From: Acidicapsa acidisoli
Lineage (GTDB): Bacteria; Acidobacteriota; Terriglobia; Terriglobales; Acidobacteriaceae
Assembly: GCF_025685625.1 (NCBI RefSeq)
Contig: NZ_JAGSYI010000001.1
Location: 434,001-498,000 of the forward strand
Reading direction: 5' to 3'
DNA: 64,000 nt
The position numbers were made by a program, and so were the translations under genes. Positions 16,130 through 24,148 of the stretch are shown here, piece by piece (within the stretch, counting starts at the first letter, position 1; each line of letters begins with the position of its first letter). The notes under the pieces are model-generated. The model searched no databases. It saw only the letters and a program-made list of their open reading frames with translations, and was not told the origin of the DNA.

Positions 16130-17245
16130 ATGCGTCTACCATACATGCAGAATAAGATGCGAGCGCCGATGGAAGTGTCGCTTCGATCTCTCCGGTCCCT
16201 GATGCTGCTGGGTATCTTCCTCAGCGCGGCAGCCGGGCTGCATGCGCAGTTGGCCCCGTCTCCCGACGAGTCGCCGGTAAGCAACGCTCCCCCGCCCAAG
16301 CCGGAAACGGACGAACCGATGACGACACTCAAGGTTGACGTCAATCTGGTGAACCTCTTCTTTACGGTGAAAGACAAGAATGGAGCACTGATTCCGCATC
16401 TGACCAAGGAGAACTGCTCGGTTCAAGAGGACAAGAACCCGCAGACGCTGAAGCATTTTCAGGCGGAGACCAACCAGCCGCTGACGCTGGGCATTCTGCT
16501 GGATACCTCGGGGAGCCAGCAGCGCGTGCTGCCGCTGGAACAGCAGTTCGGGAGCCAGTTTCTTTCGCGAGTGCTCAAGAGCAAGGATGAGGCATTCCTG
16601 GTGAGCTTTGACGTGGATGTGGACCTGCTGCAGGACTACACCAACAATGCTCGTCTGCTGGAGCGCGCAATGAACAAGGCCGAGATCAACACAGCAGCCG
16701 GCAATGGCGCGGGCGGTGTGCCCGGCATCGGACAGGGACCTGTGCCTGTCCACGGCACGCCGAAAGGAACGCTGCTCTACGACGCCGTCTATCAGGCCTC
16801 GAATGAAAAACTCAGCCGTGAGACGGGACGCAAGGCGATGGTGATCCTGACCGATGGCGAGGACGAGGGCAGCGAGCACAAGATTACCGACGCCATTGCC
16901 GCGGCGCAGAAGGCCAACGTGATCATTTACGGAATTCTGCTGGCGGACCGGATGCAATATGGGAGCTTCAGCTTCGGCTACAACGGCGACTATGCCCTGA
17001 AACGGATGTCCGACGAAACAGGCGGACGGATGATCAACGTGGGTAACAACGGGAAGAAGCTGGAAGCGGCCTTCGCGCAGATTGAGGACGAGTTGCGCAC
17101 GCAGTATGTGGCGGCCTATACCCCGACCAACAGCAAGATTGATGGGACGTACCGCAAAATTGCCGTCGCGTGCAAGGCCGACCAGGGAGACGAGTTGAAG
17201 GTGCAGGTGCGCAAGGGATATTACGCTCTGTCTCCTGAGGAATAG
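16130..17245 (+). CDS. secreted VWFA-related protein (acidobacterial type)
   Basis: A 371-residue exported protein. The N-terminus carries a signal peptide (SLMLLGIFLSAAAGLHAQ), then a short Pro-rich linker, then DVNLVNLFFTVKDKNGALIPHLTKENCSV and a von Willebrand A domain with an intact MIDAS start (DTSGS) and ILTDGEDEGS. The tail VQVRKGYYALSPEE matches the usual end of the acidobacterial VWFA-related family. It is the divergent neighbour of the other VWFA gene (184-bp gap), and this copy retains the metal site that the other has partly lost. ATG 16130 follows GAGGG; ATG 16145 is an alternative. Confidence 0.88.
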   Translation: MRLPYMQNKMRAPMEVSLRSLRSLMLLGIFLSAAAGLHAQLAPSPDESPVSNAPPPKPETDEPMTTLKVDVNLVNLFFTVKDKNGALIPHLTKENCSVQEDKNPQTLKHFQAETNQPLTLGILLDTSGSQQRVLPLEQQFGSQFLSRVLKSKDEAFLVSFDVDVDLLQDYTNNARLLERAMNKAEINTAAGNGAGGVPGIGQGPVPVHGTPKGTLLYDAVYQASNEKLSRETGRKAMVILTDGEDEGSEHKITDAIAAAQKANVIIYGILLADRMQYGSFSFGYNGDYALKRMSDETGGRMINVGNNGKKLEAAFAQIEDELRTQYVAAYTPTNSKIDGTYRKIAVACKADQGDELKVQVRKGYYALSPEE

Positions 17246-17446
17246 CTCAACTTAGCAATTTTCCTAGGCTGTTTTCGTCCGATTTCGGCACAGTAACCGG
17301 CAGTTCCTCCCGGAAGTTACGAGTCGCCTGGAGAGCCCGTAATCTGGCGCGCGAGTTCTGTCTTATCTAATATCGGCTCATGTCGCAGGAACCTTAGGCG
17401 CAAGTAAAAGACCTCGCCGGGTTCAGGCGCGACCAAGGAGCCGGAG

Positions 17447-17698
17447 ATGAACAGCGAATCCCAGACCGTCGAAACCTATGAGATCAGCGCACGCTTCCGC
17501 AAGTCGCTGGAAGACCGTATTGCGCGGCTGGAGCGCGACGCCATTGAGGATGAGAGGATGCTGGCTTTGCTGGAGTGCGAGGATCACATCCGGCGACATA
17601 GGCGACTGGTGGCGGTGCAGCGGGCCGAGGCATTGCGCATGAGGCTGTTTCTGGATCGGGCGCGGATGCGCCTGCCGCGGCCGCTGATTGCTCTCTAG
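17447..17698 (+). CDS. small basic helical protein
   Basis: An 83-residue protein, almost entirely predicted helix and rich in Arg, Glu and Leu (ARFRKSLEDRIARLERDAIEDERM, read in parts). A strong ribosome site (AAGGAGCCGGAG) directly precedes ATG 17447, which supports a real gene. Charge patterning suggests a coiled coil. No family is recognised. It lies alone between a VWFA gene and a Crp/Fnr regulator. Confidence 0.6.
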   Translation: MNSESQTVETYEISARFRKSLEDRIARLERDAIEDERMLALLECEDHIRRHRRLVAVQRAEALRMRLFLDRARMRLPRPLIAL

Positions 17699-17710
17699 GA
17701 CCCGCGTCGG

Positions 17711-17788
17711 AGATTTGCCAAAGCGGGAAGATTCAACATCATGACGATCAGGATGATCAAAACGATACAGATTTGCCGAAATCGGGAA
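17711..17788. repeat. two imperfect direct repeats in a long intergenic gap
   Basis: The gap 17699-18065 (367 bp) holds two copies of an imperfect ~20-bp repeat, AGATTTGCCAAAGCGGGAA at 17711-17729 and AGATTTGCCGAAATCGGGAA at 17769-17788, about 58 bp apart. Between them lie GATGATC-rich sequences. They sit ~290 bp upstream of a Crp/Fnr-type regulator gene and could be binding sites for an unknown factor. Nothing else recognisable is present in this gap. Confidence 0.35.
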
Positions 17789-18065
17789 TAAGATGATCGT
17801 TTAAGTTATCCAAGTTCTCGCCTGTTAGAGAGAATTCCCGATTAGGGGCGCATTGCTCCAGTTCGTTTCGGCAGGTCGGTAACGCGCGTGTTGTGTTTAT
17901 TATCGGGCCCCAAGATTAAAGCTATCGCAGGTAACCCGATGGTAGAAGATCATGCAAATGACGTTTCTGTCGGAATTGCAATTCAGGAGAAGTTCTCAAA
18001 GTGACGCCGCAAGTTAGTCTATGCGCGCACATTGCGCGGCTGGCTCTGCAAGAAAGGCGATATAA

Positions 18066-18809
18066 ATGGATGAACCTCCAAAGATCATCTTTGATCCCGC
18101 CACTTTCCTGTCCAACGCAGGCCTCGGACGACGGATCATCCGCCTCAAGACCAAGGAATCTTTTTTTTCCCAGGGAAATCCGGCTGACTGCGTTTTTTAC
18201 CTCCAGAACGGCCGGGCCAAGCTAACTGTGGTTTCCAAGAATGGCAAGGAAGCGACCATCACAATGATCGCCGCCGGGGAGTTCATTGGCGAGGAGTCGA
18301 TTGCCGGACCGATGGGCCTGCGCATGGCTACCGCGACGGCGATCTCGCCATGCACGGCGCTCAAGATCGAACGGGCGGAGATGATCCGGATTCTCCACGA
18401 GGAGCACACCTTTTCGGATATGTTCCTGAAGTTTCTTCTACACCGGAGCATGCGAACGCAAGCCGATCTGGTTGATCAGCTCTTTAACTCCAGCGAGAAG
18501 AGGCTGGCGCAGATTCTGTTGCTGATGGCGGAGTTTGGCAAGCCGGGCGAGCCGGAAACGCTGATTCCATCGATTACGCAGGAGACCTTGGCGGAGATGA
18601 TCGGAACCACCCGTTCGCGGGTCAGCTTTTTCATGAACAGGTTTCGCAAGCTGGGGTTTATCGAATACAAGGGCCGCATTCGGGTGCATAAGTCCCTGCT
18701 CAACGTAATTCTGCACGACAAGCTTCCTGAGCAGGACCTCCAACTCCCTTCCGTTATCACGTACGCAAGGAAGCAGCGCCTGCACCCCGTGAAGCTGAAA
18801 GTGCGATAA
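18066..18809 (+). CDS. Crp/Fnr family transcriptional regulator
   Basis: A 247-residue regulator. An N-terminal cyclic-nucleotide-binding-like beta-barrel spans about residues 20-130 (FFSQGNPADCVFYLQNGRAKLTVVSKNGKEATI, read in parts, and GEFIGEESIAG), then a dimerisation helix, then a C-terminal winged helix-turn-helix (~165-225) with ITQETLAEMIGTTRSRVSFFMNRFRKLGFI. There is no cluster of cysteines for an Fe-S centre as in FNR. The cAMP-contact residues of CRP are not clearly conserved, so the ligand is unknown. The extended basic C-terminus (QRLHPVKLKVR) is unusual. Ribosome site AAAGGCGATATAA precedes ATG. Confidence 0.9.
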   Translation: MDEPPKIIFDPATFLSNAGLGRRIIRLKTKESFFSQGNPADCVFYLQNGRAKLTVVSKNGKEATITMIAAGEFIGEESIAGPMGLRMATATAISPCTALKIERAEMIRILHEEHTFSDMFLKFLLHRSMRTQADLVDQLFNSSEKRLAQILLLMAEFGKPGEPETLIPSITQETLAEMIGTTRSRVSFFMNRFRKLGFIEYKGRIRVHKSLLNVILHDKLPEQDLQLPSVITYARKQRLHPVKLKVR

Positions 18810-18850
18810 ACGTGCGATAGTGGAACGCCAGGGAAGTACCGACAGAGCAC

Positions 18851-18882
18851 CAAGGCCGCTTTCCCGTTCGGAAAAAGCGGCC
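18851..18882. terminator. bidirectional-type hairpin between convergent genes
   Basis: AGGCCGCTTT pairs with AAAGCGGCCT around a short loop, forming a strong ~10-bp stem between the converging Crp/Fnr and SDR genes. There is only a weak T-run on either side, so it may be an L-shaped terminator. Confidence 0.45.
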
Positions 18883-18962
18883 TCGCTCTCAGAAGATATT
18901 CCTGCTATCGGACAGAGCGTTGCTCCGCGCGTGCTGGCTTCCGCGTGGACCACTGCGGGTGA

Positions 18963-19700
18963 TTACCAGGGTAGTTCCTGTCCCAGGTGAATATATTTGC
19001 CGCTTGGTCCGTCCGGGCCGAGCAGGGCCAGTGCGACGCTGGTTTTGGCTCCATCGGGAATTTCCATCGGCGCGGCATCCGTGCCCATCTCCGTCTTAAC
19101 CCAGCCAGGATGCGCGGAGTTAACTTTGATCTTTGTATCTTTCAACTCATGCGCCAGGTGGATGGTGTAGGCGTTGAGCGCAGCCTTCGAAGCGTCGTAC
19201 GCGAAGCTCTTGAAATCGGCGATCGGGCTTTTCGGATCGGCGTGAAGGGTGAGCGAGCCGAGGATACTCGATAGGTTCACGATGCGTCCGGAGTCACTCT
19301 TTTTGATCAGCGGCAGGAGCTCGCGCGTGAGCGATACGACGGCGAAGAGATTCGTAGAAAAAATTCTTTCGAGTTCCGCGTCTTCAACCTGAGAGGTGAC
19401 ATTGGTGAAGCCAGTGGATGAGCCAACGCCTGCGTTGTTGATCAGAATGTCGAGTTTGCCGAATTTCTCGCCGAGATACTTCGCGACTGCCGTGCGATCG
19501 GCTGCGCTGGTGACCTCAAGCTGAACTCCATAGGCGTCGATGCCCTGCGACTTGAGACTGGCGGCAGTTTCATCGGCAGTCTTCCGCGTTCTCGCGCCGA
19601 CAACGACTGTAACTCCCTGCTCTCCCAACTGCTTCGCGGTTTCCAAACCGATCCCGCGATTCGCACCGGTGATCAGTGCGATCTTTCTATCCTGCGCCAT
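18963..19700 (-). CDS. short-chain dehydrogenase/reductase
   Basis: A 245-residue classical SDR. The nucleotide-binding motif TGANRGIG lies near residue 12, NNAGVG near 88, the catalytic Ser in NLSSILGS near 142, and YDASK supplies the Tyr and Lys. It reduces or oxidises an alcohol/carbonyl with NAD(P); the substrate is unknown. Length and layout match carbonyl reductase-like SDRs with a small insertion (TLHADPKSPIADFKSFAYD). ATG 19700 follows AGGAGG and is preferred to the upstream in-frame ATG at 19742. Confidence 0.9.
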   Translation of the reverse strand: MAQDRKIALITGANRGIGLETAKQLGEQGVTVVVGARTRKTADETAASLKSQGIDAYGVQLEVTSAADRTAVAKYLGEKFGKLDILINNAGVGSSTGFTNVTSQVEDAELERIFSTNLFAVVSLTRELLPLIKKSDSGRIVNLSSILGSLTLHADPKSPIADFKSFAYDASKAALNAYTIHLAHELKDTKIKVNSAHPGWVKTEMGTDAAPMEIPDGAKTSVALALLGPDGPSGKYIHLGQELPW

Positions 19701-19760
19701 AGTGAATCCTCCTGCGAGCAGTAGATGACCTCCTCTGAGCAAGGATTCAGGATTTCTCTG

Positions 19761-19961
19761 TCATGGCCGCTTGAAATCGTTCGATGCAGCGAAGCGCTCT
19801 TCGGCGAGTCGATGCGCGTTCATGGATAATTCATGGGCCTGTTTCGATAGCTCGTGCGCAGTGAGTCGATCTGCTTTGCAGTGGGCGGCTGCGGCTGCGG
19901 CGTGGGCATGAGCGGCGAGATTGTGCAACTCCGCTACTCGATTGTGGGCACTTTGGGTCAT
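19761..19961 (-). CDS. small His/Ala-rich helical protein
   Basis: A 66-residue protein dominated by Ala, His, Leu and Glu with regular AHxxAxxAHxxA spacing (ELHNLAAHAHAAAAAAHCK), predicted to be one or two long amphipathic helices. Similar small His-rich helical proteins are common in soil bacteria; their role is unknown, though stress or metal buffering has been suggested for look-alikes. ATG 19961 follows GGGGAAAGC; longer frames upstream lack support. It lies 60 bp upstream of the SDR on the same strand. Confidence 0.6.
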   Translation of the reverse strand: MTQSAHNRVAELHNLAAHAHAAAAAAHCKADRLTAHELSKQAHELSMNAHRLAEERFAASNDFKRP

Positions 19962-20213
19962 GATGCTTTCCCCTGCTGCGCGACCGCTTTTCTCTTCTGA
20001 AAGCGGTGCGACTCCATCGATTGTCACGATGGAGCAGGCTGGTTTCTGTATCGATTTGTACGGGACGCCCTCACGGCTCCTCAGCGGCAGAGGCAAACGG
20101 TGGGTTGAGAAAATCGAGGGTGAGCAATGTGGAGCAGCAAATCTGCCGCCAACCGAGCGACTATAGTCGCGGAGACAGCTCTGTCGCTTGATGACAAGTG
20201 CTAAGGAGACGTT

Positions 20214-20333
20214 GTGAAGACAGCTTTGGCAATCACCAGTGGTGTCGGGGTAGTTACTTTGCTCTTCCTCGGATGTGTATTACTCAAAGGATTACCGGAC
20301 CTGGGCCGCTACATACGGATCAGCAGAATGTAA
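20214..20333 (+). CDS. 39-residue membrane peptide (DUF6893-like)
   Basis: A 39-codon frame starting at GTG 20214 with the ribosome site AAGGAG seven bases upstream. It is one transmembrane helix (about residues 5-24) followed by GLPDLGRYIRISRM, which matches the conserved end of a family of very short membrane proteins (LPDxxRYxRxxxM). Function unknown. It is too short for most gene callers and may well be missing from automated annotation. Confidence 0.7.
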   Translation: MKTALAITSGVGVVTLLFLGCVLLKGLPDLGRYIRISRM

Positions 20334-20381
20334 GCGGGGAACTGTCAGTCTCCGCAAACAACCTATGCGCGGATCGGCTTT

Positions 20382-20457
20382 TGGAGCACCGGGCGGGAAT
20401 TGAACCCGCGAATACTGGTTTTGCAGACCAGCGCGTTAGCCACTTCGCCACCGGTGC
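20382..20457 (-). tRNA. tRNA-Cys (anticodon GCA)
   Basis: The minus strand folds into a cloverleaf: acceptor GCACCGG pairs perfectly with CCGGTGC, discriminator U73 (typical for Cys), encoded CCA at 20382-20384, anticodon stem CTGGT/ACCAG with loop CTGCAAA giving anticodon GCA at 20422-20424, and T-arm GCGGGTTCAATTCCCGC. Sequence and discriminator closely follow bacterial tRNA-Cys. Confidence 0.95.
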
Positions 20458-20532
20458 TCATCCTGCGGCCGACGCTACTTCTCTTGTAAAGAGTTTCCGC
20501 CGACACTAAAAACGTAATGTGCTGCCTACATT

Positions 20533-20565
20533 AAAAATCCCACCTCGCTACGGAGCGGGGTGGGT
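20533..20565 (-). terminator. Rho-independent terminator of the candidate ncRNA
   Basis: On the minus strand CCCACCCCGCT pairs with AGCGAGGTGGG (one G-U), loop CCGT, followed by ATTTTT. The stem is very stable and the T-run lies only on the minus strand, so it ends a minus-strand transcript coming from above 20566. Confidence 0.75.
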
Positions 20566-20691
20566 ACCATGAGTCTCGATTCCAGTGCCTCGAATCTATA
20601 GCTCAGATTAAGCCCCCGCGGTGCTGTGGCAACAGCAGCGGGCAGAACAGGCGAATCGTTGAGCTGAATATCGCATTGAAATCGAAACCTC
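20533..20691 (-). ncRNA. structured non-coding RNA, rod-like, possibly 6S-related
   Basis: On the minus strand, 20691 down to 20571 folds into one long irregular hairpin. GAG(G)TTTCGATTTCAATG at the 5' end pairs with CACTGGAATCGAGACTC at the 3' end (about 17 pairs, one A-C mismatch and one bulge). Inside this are CGA/TCG, TAT/ATA and AGCTCA/TGAGCT, an asymmetric internal loop, then a terminal hairpin CCCGCTGCTGT...ACAGCACCGCGGG. A Rho-independent terminator follows at 20533-20565. No coding frame fits. A rod with a central internal loop and its own terminator resembles 6S RNA, although at ~120 nt the rod is short. Identity is uncertain; the existence of a structured RNA is better supported. 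Confidence 0.55.
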
Positions 20692-20779
20692 TTGCGCAAC
20701 AACTAGAGAACCAGCCCGGTAAGGGAGTTCTCTGCGTTGCTTATTCCCGTAGAGTAGAGACATCGACGGGAGGTGTCAA

Positions 20780-21793
20780 GTGTCTCAGGTGTTTCAGGCT
20801 GCAATCGACGGGAAGGAGAACGAGACTGCGAGCGGTCTCGAATACTTTGTGCTGGATGTTTTCAGCGAGACACGGTTGAAGGGAAATCCGCTTGCGGTGG
20901 TGTTGCACCCGGGCACGCTGACCACCGAGACGATGCAGGCCATCGCCCGGGAGACTAATCTCTCGGAGACGACCTTTGTCGAGCGCAGAGACGCGGAAAT
21001 CGAGCGCCGCGAAGGGGTGCTGGTACGGATCTTTACAACCCAGGAGGAACTGCCCTTTGCGGGTCATCCCACGCTGGGAACGGCGAGCCTGCTCCGAACA
21101 ATCGCACCGGAGTGCATGGCCGGCGACACGATTCGCCTGGCGCTTAAGGTGGGCGCGGTTCCCGTACGCTTTGAGGCCTCGGCGACCGCGTCCGCGTGGC
21201 CCGTGCGCGGCGAGATGACGCAGCGCGATCCGGAGTTTGGCGAGGTCTTGGAGACAGCGGAGGTCGCGTCCCTGACCGGCCTCGATCCAGACGACTTCGA
21301 TCCCCGGTTGCCAGTGCAGATTGTCTCGACGGGAACGGCCTTTGCCATTGTGCCTCTGCGCTCGGCGGAGGGACTCAAACGTCTTCGGGTTCGACAGGAA
21401 GAAGCCAGCGCATTCCTGAAAGCCCGTGGAGCGCGCTGGTTCTACGTGCTGGGTCCGACGGTCTCCGCGACATCAACAGACGCAGCGTTGCCCCCACAGG
21501 CGCTTCCGGAGTGGCGGGCACGGATGCAGTTCAACGGCGGGGAGGATCCAGCGACTGGCTCCGCAGCGGGCTGTGCAATTAGTTACCTCGTGGGGCATGG
21601 CGCGGTGGAATCCGGACGAACGGTGCATCTGCGTCAGGGGGTCGAGATGGGACGGCCCAGCGAACTCTTTCTGAGCGCGAACCTTACGGACGCCAGGACA
21701 CCGATCACAGAATCCCGGATTGGGAAGGTCACCGATGTGCGTGTTGGGGGCAGCACTGTTCTTGTTGCAACGGGGCGCCTTTTCCTGCCGTGA
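20780..21793 (+). CDS. PhzF-family isomerase-like protein
   Basis: A 337-residue member of the PhzF/diaminopimelate-epimerase-like fold. Typical motifs are YFVLDVFSETRLKGNPLAVV at the N-terminus, ARETNLSETTFV (containing the catalytic Glu), LPFAGHPTLGTA, and the C-terminal-domain GGEDPATGSAAGCAISYL with the conserved Asp. Members isomerise small metabolites; outside phenazine clusters the substrate is usually unknown, and no phenazine genes lie here. It starts at GTG 20780 with GGGAGGT upstream. The first ~20 residues before YFVLDVF are longer than usual. Confidence 0.9.
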   Translation: MSQVFQAAIDGKENETASGLEYFVLDVFSETRLKGNPLAVVLHPGTLTTETMQAIARETNLSETTFVERRDAEIERREGVLVRIFTTQEELPFAGHPTLGTASLLRTIAPECMAGDTIRLALKVGAVPVRFEASATASAWPVRGEMTQRDPEFGEVLETAEVASLTGLDPDDFDPRLPVQIVSTGTAFAIVPLRSAEGLKRLRVRQEEASAFLKARGARWFYVLGPTVSATSTDAALPPQALPEWRARMQFNGGEDPATGSAAGCAISYLVGHGAVESGRTVHLRQGVEMGRPSELFLSANLTDARTPITESRIGKVTDVRVGGSTVLVATGRLFLP

Positions 21794-22448
21794 TGCACAC
21801 TCTTTCAACAGGCCCGCCCATAGGCAAGATATTGCCAACAAGGGACCTAGCCGAGAAACCCAGATTTCCAACCTTTTCCCACAGCACAGTTTCGCCTATT
21901 CTTCCCCATTGCACGCATTCTCCTGTCCCAATAGTCTCGGAAAGCGTTGCAGGAGCCGAGCGAGAAAGCTGGCTGGTCCTGCCTTTCGATTTACACACAA
22001 CGAAGCTGAGGAGAAGTAGACAGACCCGTTTCCCGAAGACCTTTTCGGTGCGTCAGACCGCGCTTTCGTAAACAAGATGTTGCCCGCCAAAAGGGTAATC
22101 ATCCCAATCGCGATTCGATCTGAATCCTGAAGAGTCCAGACGAGAAACACGGGCGGGAATCTCTGTTTCTCTTTTCCTCACCGCAGCCTTGATCTGGCTT
22201 CGCATTCCAGACTCAGGTACGGCGGCACTGCGCTCCAGGCGTAGACGGGAGATTCCTGTCTTATGCCTGTCTGACGGGCGCTCTGCATCTTGCCGTCTCT
22301 GGGTGTGCGGGATTTCCGCGCCTTGCGACCATGTCTGCTGCGGCCGACGATCTATCGCTGCCTTCCAGCACGGCCAGACCTCGCGAAGCGGTCAGGAGCC
22401 GGCCAGGCACCTAGCTATATATCCCCCGAAGGAGCTCCTCGAACAGCC
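21794..22448. other. 655-bp gap without a recognisable gene
   Basis: No convincing coding region was found here on either strand; short frames have poor codon pattern and no ribosome sites. A possible leader for the response regulator lies at its 3' end, with AAGGAG at about 22434. Confidence 0.5.
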
Positions 22449-22883
22449 ATGCGACCCAAGAAAACCATCCTTTGCGTTGACGACAACGAACAAACCCTTT
22501 CCGTGCGGAAGTTTCTGCTTGAGACACGCGGCTACCGCGTCCACACGGCGATCAACGGGCATGATGCCATTGCACTCTTCTCTACAACGCAGATTGATCT
22601 GGTTTTGACCGACCTGGGGTTGCCGCAGATGGATGGAAATGCGCTGATTGGCCATCTGAAGGAGATTTCTCCCGATATTCCAATGATTCTCACCAGCGAG
22701 ACGGTACGCGCAGGCGAGCGTTCGCACCGAGCCGACGCCTTTCTGGCCAAGGGATGCTGCTCCCCTGCTGATCTGATCGAGCGCATCCGCGTGATGAGCG
22801 CGCGCAAGCGGGGTCCGCGCAAGGCAGTGCAGCCGTTGCCTTCACGCCCGATGCAGGATGTTCTGGTGGCCAAGGCCTCTTAG
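22449..22883 (+). CDS. single-domain response regulator
   Basis: A 144-residue receiver-domain protein with acidic pocket D11/D12 (CVDDNE), phospho-acceptor D55 (LTDLGLPQMDG), T82/S83 (LTSE) and K101 (FLAKG). About 30 residues follow the receiver and contain basic segments (ARKRGPRKAVQ) but no output domain. It probably relays a phosphoryl signal by protein contacts. No histidine kinase is adjacent, so it is an orphan. ATG 22449 is the first Met that gives a canonical receiver N-terminus; the frame is open further upstream without support. Confidence 0.9.
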   Translation: MRPKKTILCVDDNEQTLSVRKFLLETRGYRVHTAINGHDAIALFSTTQIDLVLTDLGLPQMDGNALIGHLKEISPDIPMILTSETVRAGERSHRADAFLAKGCCSPADLIERIRVMSARKRGPRKAVQPLPSRPMQDVLVAKAS

Positions 22884-23070
22884 ACGCTTCGCGAGCAGAG
22901 CGTGGAATGGAAAGATTACTGCCTATTCCGCGCTGATTCTCCTGATCCTGTAGACTGGCAGGCGAACGTCGCGGGTTGAGCCAAATCTTTGTATGCCCGA
23001 ACCCGTCTCGCGGACATCGAAAGCCATACATCCGCTGCACAACAGTAAGCCCTGGACTGAGGAGCGCCCA

Positions 23071-23751
23071 TTGAGTATCCACGACATTTACGACCAAATC
23101 GTGCTGGTGCTGCAGGCCTCGATCCTGGTGATTGCGGCGCTGTTTCCAATTGTCAATCCAATCGGGAGCGCCGCGGTCTTTCTGGCGATGGTGGATAACA
23201 TCGACGTCGAGCTGCAGCGCAAGCTGGTCAATCGCATTACGATGTACAGCTTTTTCCTGCTGTTCCTGTCGATGCTGTGCGGCGGCAAGATTCTTTCCTT
23301 CTTTGGCATCTCGCTCTACTCGGTGCAGATCGGCGGAGGCATCATCGTGGCCGCGAACGGATGGAATCTGCTGACCCAGGACGCCAAGAAGGATCAGGGC
23401 GCTATCTGCAATCCGGAAGAAGTGCTGAATCAGGCCTTCTATCCCTATACGCTGCCGATCACGGTGGGGCCAGGATCCATCTCAGTCGCGGTGGCGCTGG
23501 GCGCGCACCTGCCCTCGCAACTGAATGCGAAGTCCTTCGTCTCCCCTGGCATTCTGGCGGCTTCGATCGTCGGAACGCTGGTGATATGCGGGATTGTGTA
23601 CATCTGCTATCGCTGGGCGCGCTCGGCTACATTACTACTGGGCAAGTCGGGAACGACGGTGCTGATGCGGCTCTCGTCGTTTATCTCGTTCTGCATCGGG
23701 GTGCAGATTCTGACCAGCGGGATACGCAGCTATATTCAATCGCTGCATTGA
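23071..23751 (+). CDS. MarC family integral membrane protein
   Basis: A 226-residue membrane protein of the MarC/UPF0056 family with about six transmembrane helices. Hallmarks are ALFPIVNPIGSAAVFLAM in helix 1, VQIGGGIIVAANGWNLL, and YPYTLPITVGPGSISVAVALGA. Transport activity is suspected but not shown for the family. TTG 23071 follows GAGGAG and starts the protein just before helix 1; an ATG at 22993 would add 26 polar residues and has no ribosome site. Confidence 0.88.
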   Translation: MSIHDIYDQIVLVLQASILVIAALFPIVNPIGSAAVFLAMVDNIDVELQRKLVNRITMYSFFLLFLSMLCGGKILSFFGISLYSVQIGGGIIVAANGWNLLTQDAKKDQGAICNPEEVLNQAFYPYTLPITVGPGSISVAVALGAHLPSQLNAKSFVSPGILAASIVGTLVICGIVYICYRWARSATLLLGKSGTTVLMRLSSFISFCIGVQILTSGIRSYIQSLH

Positions 23752-23754
23752 GAG

Positions 23755-24138
23755 CTAGGCGTTGGGGATTTTGGTTCCCTGATGAAAGAGCATCTGCCAG
23801 CCGTGTTTGGATCGTATCCAGAGCGAGCTTCGCAGACTAGCCTGAGGCGCATTCGGGGATTGCTCGGGGACGGCACGATAGGTCGCCAACGCAGTTTCCG
23901 GTCCAAGACACTGGACGGTGAAGTCCGCGATGCGCGGGGCTGGTTGAGGTGATTCCGAAGTAAGGAATTCCAAAATTGTCGCTTTGTTCCAGATGCGGCC
24001 GGATGAGCCGAATTCGCGGAACTCCTCGGCCAGCAAAGCGGAGACCTGATCGCGATTCTTGCGGAAGACCGGGTCCATGAGCTGCTGCTCCTGTCTCAGC
24101 AACAACTCATGGAGAGTTCGATCTTGAACCGCGTTCAT
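23755..24138 (-). CDS. DUF4440 / NTF2-like protein
   Basis: A 127-residue protein with the NTF2-like fold of DUF4440: an N-terminal helix pair (TLHELLLRQEQQLMDPVFRKN), LLAEEFREFGSSGRIWNKATILEFL, and the strand pair LRSSLWIRSKHGWQMLFHQGT at the end, which is the typical terminal block. Such proteins bind small ligands or act as weak enzymes; the role here is unknown. It begins 10 bp after the stop of the DPP-IV gene on the same strand and is probably in the same operon. Confidence 0.85.
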   Translation of the reverse strand: MNAVQDRTLHELLLRQEQQLMDPVFRKNRDQVSALLAEEFREFGSSGRIWNKATILEFLTSESPQPAPRIADFTVQCLGPETALATYRAVPEQSPNAPQASLRSSLWIRSKHGWQMLFHQGTKIPNA

Positions 24139-24148
24139 TGGTCCGCGT

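Noticed and set aside
20780-21793. Phenazine biosynthesis role for the PhzF protein
   Set aside because: No other phenazine genes nearby; PhzF-fold proteins are widespread with other roles.
22189-22608. 139-codon open frame before and overlapping the response regulator
   Set aside because: It overlaps the receiver domain in another frame and shows no family signal.
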